64,000 nt of DNA from Bdellovibrio bacteriovorus W. GTDB taxonomy: Bacteria > Bdellovibrionota > Bdellovibrionia > Bdellovibrionales > Bdellovibrionaceae. Position numbers and translations under genes: made by a program. Shown one piece after another: positions 1-9,438 of this stretch. Positions within the stretch are counted from its first letter, which is position 1. Every line of letters starts with the position of its first letter. The notes beneath the pieces are model-generated. The model was not told the DNA's origin and ran no database searches. It saw only the letters and a list, made by a program, of their open reading frames with translations. The stretch spans positions 1,240,001 through 1,304,000 of the forward strand of contig CP002190.1 in the NCBI GenBank assembly GCA_000525675.1, given 5' to 3'.

Positions 1-198
1 ATAGCTGGATTGCGCATAGTGCCTTCTGAATATTGAGGAATCCGTAATACTCTAGTTTTTTTACCGAACTCAAGAAGAAATCGAGAGAGGCCCTTCTTTT
101 AAAAATCTAAATAGGCAATTTGTTGCGCGGTGAGTAAGTATTTAGGTTAACGTTGAATATGGGTTTAGTATTGCGGACTGGAATATGAGGTTTGAAGC
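1..198. other. Left-edge leader; possible tail of an upstream gene
   Basis: The first 36 bases on the plus strand stay open in frame 1 and end in TGA, which could be the last 11 codons of a preceding polysaccharide gene cut by the window edge. The piece is too short to identify. The remainder, to 198, is AT-rich and shows no gene or clear promoter. Confidence 0.2.
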
Positions 199-1863
199 GT
201 GATCGACAAATTGAAAGATGAGATGTTATTTATAGTGGGCGCTGTTTTAGTGACAGTGATTTCTCATTTAAGCTTTAGCAACTACTTTAGCAATCAGTCA
301 CTTGGGATGCTTCTTTCTGCCATTTTAGTAGGTTATTCGTTCCGCGCTTTCTTTACGAGACTTTTTTCGCTCCATTTAATGCTTGTTGCCGGGCTTATTT
401 TTTATGGAGTTAGTAATATTAAATATGCCAACATGGGGCGTGTAATTGAAGGGCGGGATTTGCTTTTTTTGGGGCAGGCGACGGATGTTTCTGACTATCT
501 TCCTTGGTTGCACATACTTTTTGCGATAGTTCTTCTTGGTAGTTTAATCTTTCATAAGCCGAAGTTGAAATTGAACTTCCATCTTGTTCCGGTTTTTCTA
601 CTACTTTTGTGCGGCGTCTTTTTCTATTCAAAAAGTACCAAGGTATTCGCCAACACGAATTCTTTTTTACAGCGCTCTGTGAACATCCATTTGGACTTCT
701 GGAGCGCCAAAAGTAATCTAGAAACAAATGGCATCTTTCTGCATCTTTTGCAGACTAGTCCCACATCTATTCTGCCTAAATCAGGCGAGCATAGTTTTTA
801 CGCTAAGAAAGCCACATCAGTTAAGTCGTCAATGGATACACCTGATATCTTTTATGTGATTTGTGAATCTTGTTTTTACAGTGAAGATCCAAACTCACCA
901 TTTCATAACAGTCTGAAAAAGTTAAAAGATCTTGGTCTTTCACACTTTGAAATGGTCTCTCCGACCTATGGGGGTGGGACATCAGAGGCTGAATTTGAGT
1001 TGCTGACGGGGTTGCCGGCAAGTGGATTGGTCGGAATCAAATACCAAGTTTATGGTGGAAGTTTTTCCATGAATAGTAAGACTCTTCCCAAAGAGCTGCT
1101 AACTTCTGGTTATAGAACTTACTTCATGCACAATACGCCGGCTTCACATTGGCGTAGAGATGAGGTTGTTCCTAAGTTTGGGTTTGAAGAGTCTTATTAT
1201 ATCGATTCTATGTCAGACATAGGAAGTGAGCGCTGGGCCCGAGACAAGGCTTTATACAATAAAGCTCTAGAAAAATATAAGGAGGCACTTCAGCAGCCTG
1301 CATCGGAGCCTGTTTTTATGAACTTATTGGCCGTTTATAGTCATGGTGGCTACGATTCTGACGAGCAAATGGGAGTTCTCCATTTTAACAAAAAAATTGA
1401 TGTAGTAGTTAACGACTTTATTGATTTTTATAACGAAATCAATAAGGCTTCCGCGAAAGCACACCGAAAAGCTGTTTTCATCGTGCTTGGCGATCACAAA
1501 CCGTCTTTGTTAGATGCATTTGAGGCCTATGGCGAAATTCCTTTATCCGCAATCCAAGTTGGAGTCAGCGGAATAAAAACCTTGAACAATCAGCTGACGT
1601 CCGAAGAAAAGATAGCTGTTGGTAAAGTGCCTGTTTTTATTAGCGGAAGTTTAAAGGAAATCATAAGCCCAAACACTCTAAGTCTTAAACCGTTTTTCTG
1701 TTTACCGGCCTATATAAATTTGTTATCTATAAATTCGTCAAAGTCTTATTTAGAATCTGTTCGCTTTTACTGTGATGCCGAAAGACCCATCGACATGAAT
1801 GACGATAGTTTTTTACAAAAGATTTTTGTTCAAGAACTTTATTCTGAAAACCTATTTGAGTAG
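199..1863 (+). CDS. LTA synthase-like membrane sulfatase-superfamily phosphotransferase
   Basis: Probable inner-membrane enzyme of the LtaS/OpgB/EptA type. These enzymes transfer phosphoglycerol or phosphoethanolamine from a phospholipid head group to a periplasmic glycan. About five hydrophobic segments fill residues 8-150, followed by an alkaline-phosphatase/sulfatase-fold domain from about residue 210. Visible family features are the early strand with an acidic metal ligand (IFYVICESC), the nucleophile region GGGTSEAEFELLTG with its conserved Thr, and the late metal site VLGDHKPS with the Asp-His pair. The start is GTG at 199, with no better ATG nearby. It heads a plus-strand polysaccharide locus and ends 4 bases before the best start of the next gene. 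The natural reading is phospho-substitution of the surface polymer. The substrate cannot be told from sequence. Confidence 0.8.
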   Translation: MIDKLKDEMLFIVGAVLVTVISHLSFSNYFSNQSLGMLLSAILVGYSFRAFFTRLFSLHLMLVAGLIFYGVSNIKYANMGRVIEGRDLLFLGQATDVSDYLPWLHILFAIVLLGSLIFHKPKLKLNFHLVPVFLLLLCGVFFYSKSTKVFANTNSFLQRSVNIHLDFWSAKSNLETNGIFLHLLQTSPTSILPKSGEHSFYAKKATSVKSSMDTPDIFYVICESCFYSEDPNSPFHNSLKKLKDLGLSHFEMVSPTYGGGTSEAEFELLTGLPASGLVGIKYQVYGGSFSMNSKTLPKELLTSGYRTYFMHNTPASHWRRDEVVPKFGFEESYYIDSMSDIGSERWARDKALYNKALEKYKEALQQPASEPVFMNLLAVYSHGGYDSDEQMGVLHFNKKIDVVVNDFIDFYNEINKASAKAHRKAVFIVLGDHKPSLLDAFEAYGEIPLSAIQVGVSGIKTLNNQLTSEEKIAVGKVPVFISGSLKEIISPNTLSLKPFFCLPAYINLLSINSSKSYLESVRFYCDAERPIDMNDDSFLQKIFVQELYSENLFE

Positions 1864-1867
1864 AAGC

Positions 1868-3145
1868 ATGATCGCAGACGGAGTCTCTTTGGAAAATAAT
1901 CAAAAAGTTATGCCAAAATTTGTTTTATGGTTTTGGCGTTTTAGCTGGGTGATGTTTGGACTGTCTTTTTTTACATCCAAGAGTGGTTTGAGTATCTTCT
2001 CAACGCTATTAATTCTTGTTTCCTTGTTCTATGTAAATTGGAGAGCTTTCTTCAAAGAGAAATGGTTAGTCCTTTTCGCGGCCACGGTTCCTCTCGGGAT
2101 GTTTTTGAATTTATTTTCACTTGGTGGTTGGGAGAGTAGCCTTAAGTTTCTTGGTGCAAATCCTTGGCCTTTGTTGGTCATACCAGGGTTCTATTTGACT
2201 CAGCAAAAGAGGGAGCTTGCTTTTTTCTTGTGGCCCCTATCTGTGAGTCTGATTTTGGCCTTACTCAAGGCCGGAACTGTTTTTTATGTCGATTATGGAT
2301 TGGTTTTCAATTCCAAAACAAGAGTATATAGCTATTTCGATATTGGTCGTTGGGGGCAGTTTTTAAGTATAGCTACAGTTTCATTGTTTGGCTTAAGTTA
2401 TCCTTCTGCGCAAAAAAATAGATGGCTAATGTTGTACTACAGATCTCTATTTGTTCTTTCTTTACTTTTTTTAGTTTTTTCGAATACGCGAGCTCCTTGG
2501 GTAGGTTTTTTTGTCGGAATGATTTTGATTATTATACTGATGAAAAAATATTTAAAAACCATTATTGCAGTGATGTTTATTTGTTCTGTAGTTGTACTTT
2601 CAAATAAAGAAATCTCAGCTCGGGTTGTTTCAATCTTCGAAGTAAAAAGAGATGAAACTGGCGTAATAACTTCGGAAGACACTTCTAATGCTGGGCGCTT
2701 ACATATGTGGAAAGTTGCCTTGGATCGATTTCCGGAAAACCCTTTTTTTGGGACAGGCTTTAAGAACTCAGAGACCTCTTTGATAGATTTTTTGTCTAAA
2801 CAGACGGACAACTATCGTAATACATATACCGGAATTAATTTTAGTTATAATGACGCACATTCAAGTTATTTTCAGTCATTAAACGAAATGGGTCTTATCT
2901 TCTTTATATATTACTGGGGAATCTTGGCGTTTTATTTTATATTTATGATTAGAAAATTTCTGAAAGATAGAAATAGCAATTTTTTGATTTCTGCAGCTGT
3001 GGTGTCGGCTAATATGATTGTTTATATTTTCTATTCTTCTTATTCGTCGTATGAGGTGGCATTACTTTCATTTGGTATGATTGTCGGAAGTGGAACTGCA
3101 ATTAGTCCTTCCCTCCATCGGAATGGCGAGATATTAAGTAATTGA
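1868..3145 (+). CDS. O-antigen ligase / Wzy-type polymerase
   Basis: Integral membrane protein of the Wzy_C (O-antigen ligase) superfamily, with about ten or more hydrophobic segments along its length. A periplasmic loop at roughly residues 245-330 carries the typical pattern GRLHMWKVAL, NPFFGTG and NDAHSSYFQSLNEMG, which is seen in WaaL and Wzy proteins. Such proteins join or polymerise lipid-linked repeat units in the periplasm. The frame is open from an ATG at 1799 inside the previous gene. The ATG at 1868, just after the preceding stop, gives a more normal N-terminus and avoids a 65-base overlap, but the Shine-Dalgarno signal is weak for both. With a flippase next door, a Wzx/Wzy pathway is likely. 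Ligase versus polymerase cannot be decided by eye. Confidence 0.78.
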   Translation: MIADGVSLENNQKVMPKFVLWFWRFSWVMFGLSFFTSKSGLSIFSTLLILVSLFYVNWRAFFKEKWLVLFAATVPLGMFLNLFSLGGWESSLKFLGANPWPLLVIPGFYLTQQKRELAFFLWPLSVSLILALLKAGTVFYVDYGLVFNSKTRVYSYFDIGRWGQFLSIATVSLFGLSYPSAQKNRWLMLYYRSLFVLSLLFLVFSNTRAPWVGFFVGMILIIILMKKYLKTIIAVMFICSVVVLSNKEISARVVSIFEVKRDETGVITSEDTSNAGRLHMWKVALDRFPENPFFGTGFKNSETSLIDFLSKQTDNYRNTYTGINFSYNDAHSSYFQSLNEMGLIFFIYYWGILAFYFIFMIRKFLKDRNSNFLISAAVVSANMIVYIFYSSYSSYEVALLSFGMIVGSGTAISPSLHRNGEILSN

Positions 3146-3213
3146 ATCTCTTTTTATCAAATATTGAGCTGTTAGTTCTATATTAAGGCAGGTTTTATAT
3201 TCGTCGTCAGATT

Positions 3214-4428
3214 GTGAAGAATAGCTTATGGGGAAATCTTAACTTAGCTATACGCTATGGTTTGTCATTTCTTGCGACTGCTTTTGTTGCCAAAGAATAT
3301 GGCCCTGAAATATTTGGAATCTATCAGTTAGCGATTACATACTTGGGTGTTCTTGATTTAGTCACATTTTTGAATCCACATCATCTCCGCAATTATTTGG
3401 TGCGACACCCAGAGGAAGAGGGAGCAATCGTAACGATCTGGAAATTCCATCACTGGGTCATATCTATCCTAATGTTTTTGAGTGTACTGTACTTTTGGTG
3501 GAAATCTGAATATGCACTCGTATATACAATGTTGGTACTTTCATTTGCTAGGATATTTTCCAGAGTATGGGATTACGCGCAAGTTATTGTAGACGCACGC
3601 TTGAGAAGCGATCTTGTTCAAAAGATTCAAATTGTATCTTTTGGAACATTTAATACTACTCGAATGATTTTGTCCGCTTTAAGAGTCAGTCCTGAGATAC
3701 TCTCATCGGCTTCTATTGTTCAGTCGGCAGTCTTAGTTTGGCATCAAAAGAGAATATTGCGCAATAGTGGTGGAGTAAAAGTTGCCAGAATGTCTTTTGC
3801 ATTATTCTTAAAGTTGGTTAAAGACGGATGGCTTCTTTGTCTAATGGCCTTTCTGGTCGGCATTCAGAGTCGAATTGTTAGTTTGATCCTTGTGGAGCGA
3901 ATGACGGTGTCAGATTATGGTAATTTTCAGTTAATTTTTAGGCTTATTGAACCCGCCATTACAGTTGGAACCGTACTTTTCGGTGTTAATTATACGATCC
4001 TCGCGAATACTTTTGCAAATAACAAAGAAGTTTTTTTAAAGAGATTTTTTAAAGTTTCACTAATTGCGATTTTGGGATCAGTTGGTTGCGCTAGTATTCT
4101 TGCCTTTCTACCAGTGGATTGGTGGATACATATTTTCGGAGAAGCATATAAAGACGGTTTGAATAGCTTATGGATGGGAGCTTTAGTAGTAATTTCGAGT
4201 GCGATCTTTTTGATGAGTGTGCAGGTAGATATTATTACGGGACGTTACATATCGGCATGCTTTAAGAATATTTTTGTGATTGGCAGTTACGGGTTTGTTT
4301 TCTTTTTCTATCTTTCTGAAGCGTCGATCGAAATTGCAATGACTTTATATTCTGTCGTTCCTATATTTGTTGTGTTTCTATTTTTGCCAATAGATGGCGC
4401 TAATCTGAAGCTATTTGTAAAACGGTAA
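3214..4428 (+). CDS. Wzx-like polysaccharide flippase (MOP superfamily)
   Basis: A 404-residue multi-pass membrane protein with hydrophobic helices throughout. The N-terminus (NLAIRYGLSFLATAFVAKEYGPEIFGIYQLA) resembles polysaccharide biosynthesis (Wzx/RfbX) exporters, which flip undecaprenyl-linked repeat units across the inner membrane. It has fewer residues than many Wzx proteins (about 400-480) but the normal organisation. The start is GTG at 3214, 68 bases after the previous stop. The MOP family diverges widely in sequence, so the call rests on topology, the N-terminal pattern and position between a Wzy-like gene and sugar-processing genes. Confidence 0.72.
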   Translation: MKNSLWGNLNLAIRYGLSFLATAFVAKEYGPEIFGIYQLAITYLGVLDLVTFLNPHHLRNYLVRHPEEEGAIVTIWKFHHWVISILMFLSVLYFWWKSEYALVYTMLVLSFARIFSRVWDYAQVIVDARLRSDLVQKIQIVSFGTFNTTRMILSALRVSPEILSSASIVQSAVLVWHQKRILRNSGGVKVARMSFALFLKLVKDGWLLCLMAFLVGIQSRIVSLILVERMTVSDYGNFQLIFRLIEPAITVGTVLFGVNYTILANTFANNKEVFLKRFFKVSLIAILGSVGCASILAFLPVDWWIHIFGEAYKDGLNSLWMGALVVISSAIFLMSVQVDIITGRYISACFKNIFVIGSYGFVFFFYLSEASIEIAMTLYSVVPIFVVFLFLPIDGANLKLFVKR

Positions 4429-4489
4429 GCTTTAATAAAAGATGAGTTCTTTATAAATTATTTTTTTGATACGCTGTTAGGATTTTAGT

Positions 4490-5461
4490 ATGAACTATAG
4501 AAGTTTTAATGATTTGAGTAATGATATTAGAACGAATTTGTACAAGATAAACTCACAAGATTTTGATCTAATAGTTGGCATACCGAGAAGTGGAATGATT
4601 CCAGCCTATATGCTATCTCTGTATTTGAATTTACATGTAACCGATGTGGCGGGATTTATTAATAATTCAGTTCTAGTAAATGGCACAACTAGAAAAGTCA
4701 AGAATAGGCTGACAACTGCCTGGGATGCAAAAAAAGTATTATTCGTAGACGATAGTATATCCTCGGGAGAGTCGCTGCAAAAAGTACTGAGGGCAATTCC
4801 TGATGAGTTGAGGCATAGAGTTTCCACCTTAGCAATCTACACTGATTCCTCTTTGCGAAGAGATATCGACTTTACATTTGAAGTTGTATCCCACCCTCGG
4901 GCTTTCGAATGGAATATCTTTCATCGACCGTTTAGTTCGTCAATATGCTTTGATATTGATGGCGTTTTGTGCGTGGACCCTACAGATGATGAGAATGATG
5001 ATGGCCCTTTCTATGAAGAATTTTTGATGAATGCAAAACCGCGGTATCTACCAAGCTATAAAATCTTTGCAATCGTCACAAATAGATTAGAAAAGTATCG
5101 CTTGCTTACGGAGGAATGGCTTAATAAGCATGGTATCCAATATGATTATTTAATCATGTCAGAGTATAGAACTGCCGATGAGCGAAGATTGGTGGGTAAT
5201 TACTCTAAAAACAAAGCCAACTTTTATAAGAATTCGAAAGCGATACTTTTTATAGAAAGTGATGTCCGTCAGGCTATGGAGATTGCAGCCCATTCTGGGA
5301 AGCCTGTTTTCTGTACAGATAGTAATAAGATGTATGACTCTAATATTTTTTCGACCACCTTAAAGTCTCCTTCGTATTTAAGCTATAAATTTCGAAAACG
5401 AGTTATGGGTTGGATCCCACCTGCCTGGAAGAGAAGATTAAAGAGAATCTTGGGTAGATAG
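4490..5461 (+). CDS. Phosphoribosyltransferase-HAD phosphatase fusion
   Basis: Two domains in one 323-residue cytoplasmic protein. Residues 1-140 are a type-I phosphoribosyltransferase fold: an early strand with VGIPRSGMIPAYML, then the PRPP-binding signature VLFVDDSISSGES (two Asp followed by a Ser/Gly loop) at about residues 84-96. Residues about 150-285 resemble a HAD-type phosphatase, with the nucleophile motif FDIDGVLC, a Thr-Asn motif (VTNRLEKYR) and a distal acidic motif (FIESDVRQA). The C-terminus is basic (KRRLKRILGR). The gene sits between the flippase and the sugar dehydrogenase in the polysaccharide locus. A PRPP-using transferase joined to a phosphatase fits installation of ribofuranose: transfer of phosphoribose, then removal of the 5-phosphate. 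That role is inferred; a nucleotide-salvage role is the alternative. Confidence 0.75.
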   Translation: MNYRSFNDLSNDIRTNLYKINSQDFDLIVGIPRSGMIPAYMLSLYLNLHVTDVAGFINNSVLVNGTTRKVKNRLTTAWDAKKVLFVDDSISSGESLQKVLRAIPDELRHRVSTLAIYTDSSLRRDIDFTFEVVSHPRAFEWNIFHRPFSSSICFDIDGVLCVDPTDDENDDGPFYEEFLMNAKPRYLPSYKIFAIVTNRLEKYRLLTEEWLNKHGIQYDYLIMSEYRTADERRLVGNYSKNKANFYKNSKAILFIESDVRQAMEIAAHSGKPVFCTDSNKMYDSNIFSTTLKSPSYLSYKFRKRVMGWIPPAWKRRLKRILGR

Positions 5462-5529
5462 AGATTGTTTAAATTTAAGAAAATCAAAATTTTATAATTA
5501 GTGTTTATTCTAATATACTTGGAGGACAA

Positions 5530-6819
5530 GTGTTATCAAAGATTTTATCCAAAGAGGCGGTAATTGGAATTATCGGTTTAGGGTATGTAGGACTACCTCT
5601 TGCCTTAAGATTTGCAGAGGTGGGATTCGATGTCTTAGGATTTGATATTGATGAATCGAAGGTTTGTAAGATATCTGATAGTGAAAGTTATATTGAGCAT
5701 ATTTCTTCAAGATCTATTCAGGCAGTTAGTGCTAAATTTCGTGCAACTAGCGAATTTAAGAGGATATCAGAAGTTGATGCGATAATTCTCTGCGTGCCTA
5801 CTCCACTAAATAAGTATCGTGAACCAGATCTTAGTTTTGTGCTGGGGACTATGGCTTCTGTTAAGCCATTTTTTAAACGAGGACAAGTACTGTCTTTGGA
5901 AAGTACTACTTATCCAGGTACCACCGAAGAAGAGTTGAGGCCGGTGATCGAGGCTGCGGGATTGGAGATAGGAAAAGATTTCTACCTTATTTATTCACCA
6001 GAAAGAGAAGATCCAGGGAATCCAGATTTTACAACTCGAACTATTCCTAAAGTTGTAGGAGGAAGTACTTCGTCTTGTTTAGAAGTTGGTATGGCTTTAT
6101 ATGGACAAGTTATAGACAAAGTTGTTGCTGTCAGCTCCACAAGAGCAGCTGAAATGACTAAGCTCTTAGAAAATATTCATAGAGCTGTAAATATAGGACT
6201 TGTAAATGAAATGAAAATTGTTGCTGATAAAATGGGAATTGATATTCATGAAGTAATAGATGCGGCCGCGACGAAACCTTTTGGATTTGTCGCTTATAAA
6301 CCAGGTCCAGGCATAGGTGGGCATTGTATACCAATTGATCCGTTCTACTTGACTTGGAAGGCGCGAGAATACGGTATAGATACGCGATTTATTGAGCTTG
6401 CTGGGCAGGTAAATAGTTCAATGCCTAACTACATTATGAAGAAAATTGCTGTGGCTCTTAATGATAAAGAGAAGTCAGTAAAAGGGTCAAAAGTTTTAGT
6501 TCTCGGTCTCGCATATAAAAAAAATGTAGATGATGTTCGAGAATCTCCGTCAGTCTTTTTAATGGAAAAACTGAGGGAAGATGGTGCTATTTTAAGTTAC
6601 TCAGATCCACATGTTCCACAGTTTCCAAAAATGCGTGAACATTTTTTTGATCTAAATTCGATCTCTCTAGATGAAGATAGTATTAAGTCTTTTGATTGTG
6701 TAGTACTAGCAACTGATCATGATCGATTTGATTACGAATTAATACAGAGAAGTTCTAGTATTTTGATAGATACACGTGGAAAATATAGAGGTTTATATTC
6801 TAATGTAGTTAAGGCATAA
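5530..6819 (+). CDS. UDP-N-acetyl-hexosamine 6-dehydrogenase (WbpA/WecC family)
   Basis: NAD-dependent nucleotide-sugar dehydrogenase that makes a UDP-HexNAc uronic acid for a surface polymer. The N-terminal Rossmann motif is [13 protein letters not shown] (residues about 14-26). The central helix region has [15 protein letters not shown], typical of the WbpA/WbpO group. The catalytic Cys lies in [16 protein letters not shown] (about residues 259-274). The C-terminal UDP-binding domain contains [18 protein letters not shown]. The length of 429 is normal. GTG at 5530 is preceded by GGAGG at 5521-5525, which supports this start. It follows the PRTase-HAD gene and precedes a GT4 gene, all co-directional. 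Whether the product is a GlcNAcA- or ManNAcA-type sugar cannot be told by motif. Confidence 0.88.
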   Translation: MLSKILSKEAVIGIIGLGYVGLPLALRFAEVGFDVLGFDIDESKVCKISDSESYIEHISSRSIQAVSAKFRATSEFKRISEVDAIILCVPTPLNKYREPDLSFVLGTMASVKPFFKRGQVLSLESTTYPGTTEEELRPVIEAAGLEIGKDFYLIYSPEREDPGNPDFTTRTIPKVVGGSTSSCLEVGMALYGQVIDKVVAVSSTRAAEMTKLLENIHRAVNIGLVNEMKIVADKMGIDIHEVIDAAATKPFGFVAYKPGPGIGGHCIPIDPFYLTWKAREYGIDTRFIELAGQVNSSMPNYIMKKIAVALNDKEKSVKGSKVLVLGLAYKKNVDDVRESPSVFLMEKLREDGAILSYSDPHVPQFPKMREHFFDLNSISLDEDSIKSFDCVVLATDHDRFDYELIQRSSSILIDTRGKYRGLYSNVVKA

Positions 6820-6899
6820 ATATTCACTGGAATTTTGTCCTATCGTTTTTGGACTATAGTTTATTTAATTATTTACCAAGCTGTAACTAAGGCTTTTTG

Positions 6900-8123
6900 A
6901 TGTCGAAAAGAAAAACAATTTGGATAGTTAATTTATATGCATCAACTCTTGATACTGGAATTGGAGGTAGATGTTATTACTTTGCAAAGTACTTATCATC
7001 ATTAGGATATAATGTATTTTTATTTTCTAGTTCATATCATCACTTACTAAGGGATGCTCCAGTTGTTCATAGTAAATACAAAGTTGAGAGAGTTGATGGT
7101 TTTAATTATGTATGGATAAAAATGCCATTCTATAAAAACGCTCACAGTAAAATGAGAATATTTAATGAGTTTCTGTTTGGTATGCGTATTCGTAAGCTTT
7201 TTTGCTCAGAGTTTGAAAGGCCAGATACCATATTTTATTCGTCACCGTCAATAATCGCATCTGGGGGAGCTCAGTATCTGGCGAGGAAGTTAAATTCAAA
7301 ATTTGTATTAGATGTCAGAGATCTTTGGCCGTTAACGCTGATTGAAATGGCAGGTTATTCTTTAAAGCATCCTGCTATTCGACTGATGCAGCATATTGAA
7401 ATCAAAGCCTACAAAGCTGCGGACTTTGTAACCTCGAATTGGCCGTATGCGATTGACTATATGGCTACTCAGGGAGTTGCAAGAGAAAAGTTTGCATGGA
7501 TTCCAAACGGTTTTTCACAGGAGGAGTTTGACGATAGTGAAGAACTTTCAAGTGAATTTTTGGAATGCTTTCCGAAGGGCAAATTTATAGTTGGTTATAC
7601 AGGTACTTTAGGAACAGCTAATGCGCTTGATGCAATCATAGATGCTGCAACTTTTTTGAAGAGTAAAGAGGAGATTGCTTTTGTTATCGTAGGAAATGGA
7701 CGGGAAAGACAAGAGCTTCTTTCAAAGATCTCAGAAAGGAAGTTGTCGAATGTTCACTATTTGGGAGGAGTAAGAAAGAAGCAAGTTCCACAAGTTTTAA
7801 AGCTATTTGATATCTGCTACGTCGGTTTTTTGAATATTTCGCTTTATCGCTTTGGTAGTTCTCTTACCAAACTTCCAGAGTATTTTGCTAGTGGGAAACC
7901 AATATTATATGCCAGTAGTTCTCCGTTTCAGCCCGTACGTGACGCAAATGCTGGGGTGACTGTAGAAGCTGAGAACTCTCAAGAGATTGCCAATGGAATT
8001 TTGAAATTATACGGACTTTCTGAGATTGAACGAAAAGAAATGGGTCAGAATGGGGTGCGAGTTGCACATCGTGAGTATGAGTATAGAAGTTTAGCGAAAA
8101 AATTAGAAAGTGTCATTTTTTAA
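6900..8123 (+). CDS. Glycosyltransferase family 4 (WbuB-like)
   Basis: GT-B fold glycosyltransferase, cytoplasmic face. The N-terminal domain carries the glycine-rich acceptor loop (STLDTGIGGRCYYFAKYL), a pattern found in WbuB-type amino-sugar transferases. Further on are WIPNGFS, GYTGTLGTANALDAIIDAA and the nucleotide-sugar-binding EX7E-like region SLTKLPEYFASGKPILYA (residues about 320-340). A TTG immediately before would add one residue; ATG at 6900 is preferred. It is the last intact gene of the plus-strand polysaccharide locus. The base composition is clearly AT-rich, like its neighbours. The donor sugar is unknown; the product of the upstream dehydrogenase is a candidate. Confidence 0.82.
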   Translation: MSKRKTIWIVNLYASTLDTGIGGRCYYFAKYLSSLGYNVFLFSSSYHHLLRDAPVVHSKYKVERVDGFNYVWIKMPFYKNAHSKMRIFNEFLFGMRIRKLFCSEFERPDTIFYSSPSIIASGGAQYLARKLNSKFVLDVRDLWPLTLIEMAGYSLKHPAIRLMQHIEIKAYKAADFVTSNWPYAIDYMATQGVAREKFAWIPNGFSQEEFDDSEELSSEFLECFPKGKFIVGYTGTLGTANALDAIIDAATFLKSKEEIAFVIVGNGRERQELLSKISERKLSNVHYLGGVRKKQVPQVLKLFDICYVGFLNISLYRFGSSLTKLPEYFASGKPILYASSSPFQPVRDANAGVTVEAENSQEIANGILKLYGLSEIERKEMGQNGVRVAHREYEYRSLAKKLESVIF

Positions 8124-8344
8124 TTCTATTATTATACTTCTAATTATTGATGAACTTTACGGTTTTCTTTTTGAGGAGAATTTTGCATAGTAATGGGTAG
8201 TGAGATTCTGGCTCTCTTCGACAAACTATTTTACTAGTACTTTATTCATGCACTTGACTATGGTCGATGTGGATTTACGTTGTTTGCTAGTGAGGGCCTA
8301 TGAGTCCTTCTTGATTGCAATCTAGAATCTGTTTATTATTACCT

Positions 8345-8587
8345 TTACATTTTATTTATTAGATAGCCATCTTTTAGACCGCGCCAGAGCGGCTTAAAAG
8401 CATCAAACTTTTTCTGCAGGACGATGGCTCGAAAATATTCTTTTAGAAATAGTACTCCAGTGAAGATATTAAATGCTATAGGGCGGTACTCGCCCAATGA
8501 CTGAAGGTATTCTTTCACAAGTGCGCGGTTTCTAATATGATAATATCGGTACATATCCGAGCTTTCATTCAAGGTTCGAATCTGGAG
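8345..8587 (-). pseudogene. 3' remnant of a GT2 rhamnosyltransferase-like gene, cut by IS3
   Basis: On the minus strand the frame is open from the IS boundary at 8587 to a TAA at 8345-8347. The roughly 80 residues contain MYRYYHIRNRALVKEYL and, near the end, FKPLWRGLKDG. This is the characteristic C-terminal tail of family-2 rhamnosyltransferase-like glycosyltransferases. No 5' part of such a gene is recognisable on the far side of the insertion element (9858-10206), so the insertion was probably accompanied or followed by a deletion. It lies opposite in direction to the locus at 199-8123. Confidence 0.7.
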
Positions 8588-8611
8588 TGACCCCCGATTT
8601 ATTGGACACGG

Positions 8612-9364
8612 TTAAAGGTTCACGGACTCCTTGTACTCGACTGGGCTCTTCATGCCAAGCGCTGAGTGCGGAGCAACGTGGTTATAATCGGCAAACCATT
8701 CCGGCAGTAGTTTAAGAACAGTCTCGGCACTATCGCAGTCAGCTTGGTAAACATAATCTCTTTTAATTGTTTTAACGAACGCTTCAGCCATTCCATTCGA
8801 CTCTGGACTGTAGGCCCGAGTGTAGCAACACTGTAAGTTTAAATGTCGCGCTAAAGTTTTTACAGACTTCGCACGATAAATAGAACCGCGATCTGAAAGC
8901 CATTGAACTTCCCGAGGAGCGCGAAGAGAAGCTCCGAATCTTTTCTCGACAGCTTTGACCATTAGCTCTTCAATATCATCCGCAGACAATGGCTCTGCTC
9001 TTGCGACATAAGCAAAAGCTTCACGATCACAACAGTCCAATGCAAATGCCACGAATACTTTGTCACCGTTAAAGCAACGGATCTCCATTCCATCGGAGCA
9101 CCAACGAATATTCGGGAACATAGTCATTATAACACCTGTGTGTTCGCGCTTTTGATCTGGCATTGCTTGAGGCAGGGATAGACCATTCATCTGAATGATC
9201 CTCTGAACCCGCTTGCGATTGATCTTATTGCGCCCTTCATTGCTTCGCTTTCGATTCACCATGGTTGTCACTCGCCGATAACCGTAGGTTGGTCTGATGG
9301 CGATAACAGCTTTAATCTCTTCTAAAATAATTTGATCTTCTGGTTTTTGATAATAGCGGGCCAC
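8612..9364 (-). CDS. IS3-family transposase OrfB (DDE integrase catalytic domain)
   Basis: The retroviral-integrase-type catalytic region contains WCSDGMEI (first Asp), VQWLSDRGSIY (second Asp) and SPESNGMAEAFVKTIKRDY (Glu), followed by YNHVAPHSALGMKSPVEY, typical of the family C-terminus. The N-terminal part, IRPTYGYRRVTTMVNRKR, is the usual HTH_21-like segment. Its reading frame continues upstream without a stop through ALNRYEVTQIAEVFEISRSSLYYEP back to the A-run at 9499-9506. The active protein is therefore probably an OrfAB fusion made by -1 frameshifting rather than initiation at 9364. Confidence 0.9.
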   Translation of the reverse strand: MARYYQKPEDQIILEEIKAVIAIRPTYGYRRVTTMVNRKRSNEGRNKINRKRVQRIIQMNGLSLPQAMPDQKREHTGVIMTMFPNIRWCSDGMEIRCFNGDKVFVAFALDCCDREAFAYVARAEPLSADDIEELMVKAVEKRFGASLRAPREVQWLSDRGSIYRAKSVKTLARHLNLQCCYTRAYSPESNGMAEAFVKTIKRDYVYQADCDSAETVLKLLPEWFADYNHVAPHSALGMKSPVEYKESVNL

Positions 9365-9438
9365 TCCAGCTTCCTCCTGTAGAACTGGTTCATAGTAAAG
9401 TGAACTTCGACTGATCTCGAAGACTTCGGCTATTTGGG

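Noticed and set aside
1-100. Minus-strand open frames at the left edge
   Set aside because: Two frames look equally protein-like over about 30 residues, and all neighbours run on the plus strand; cannot be supported.
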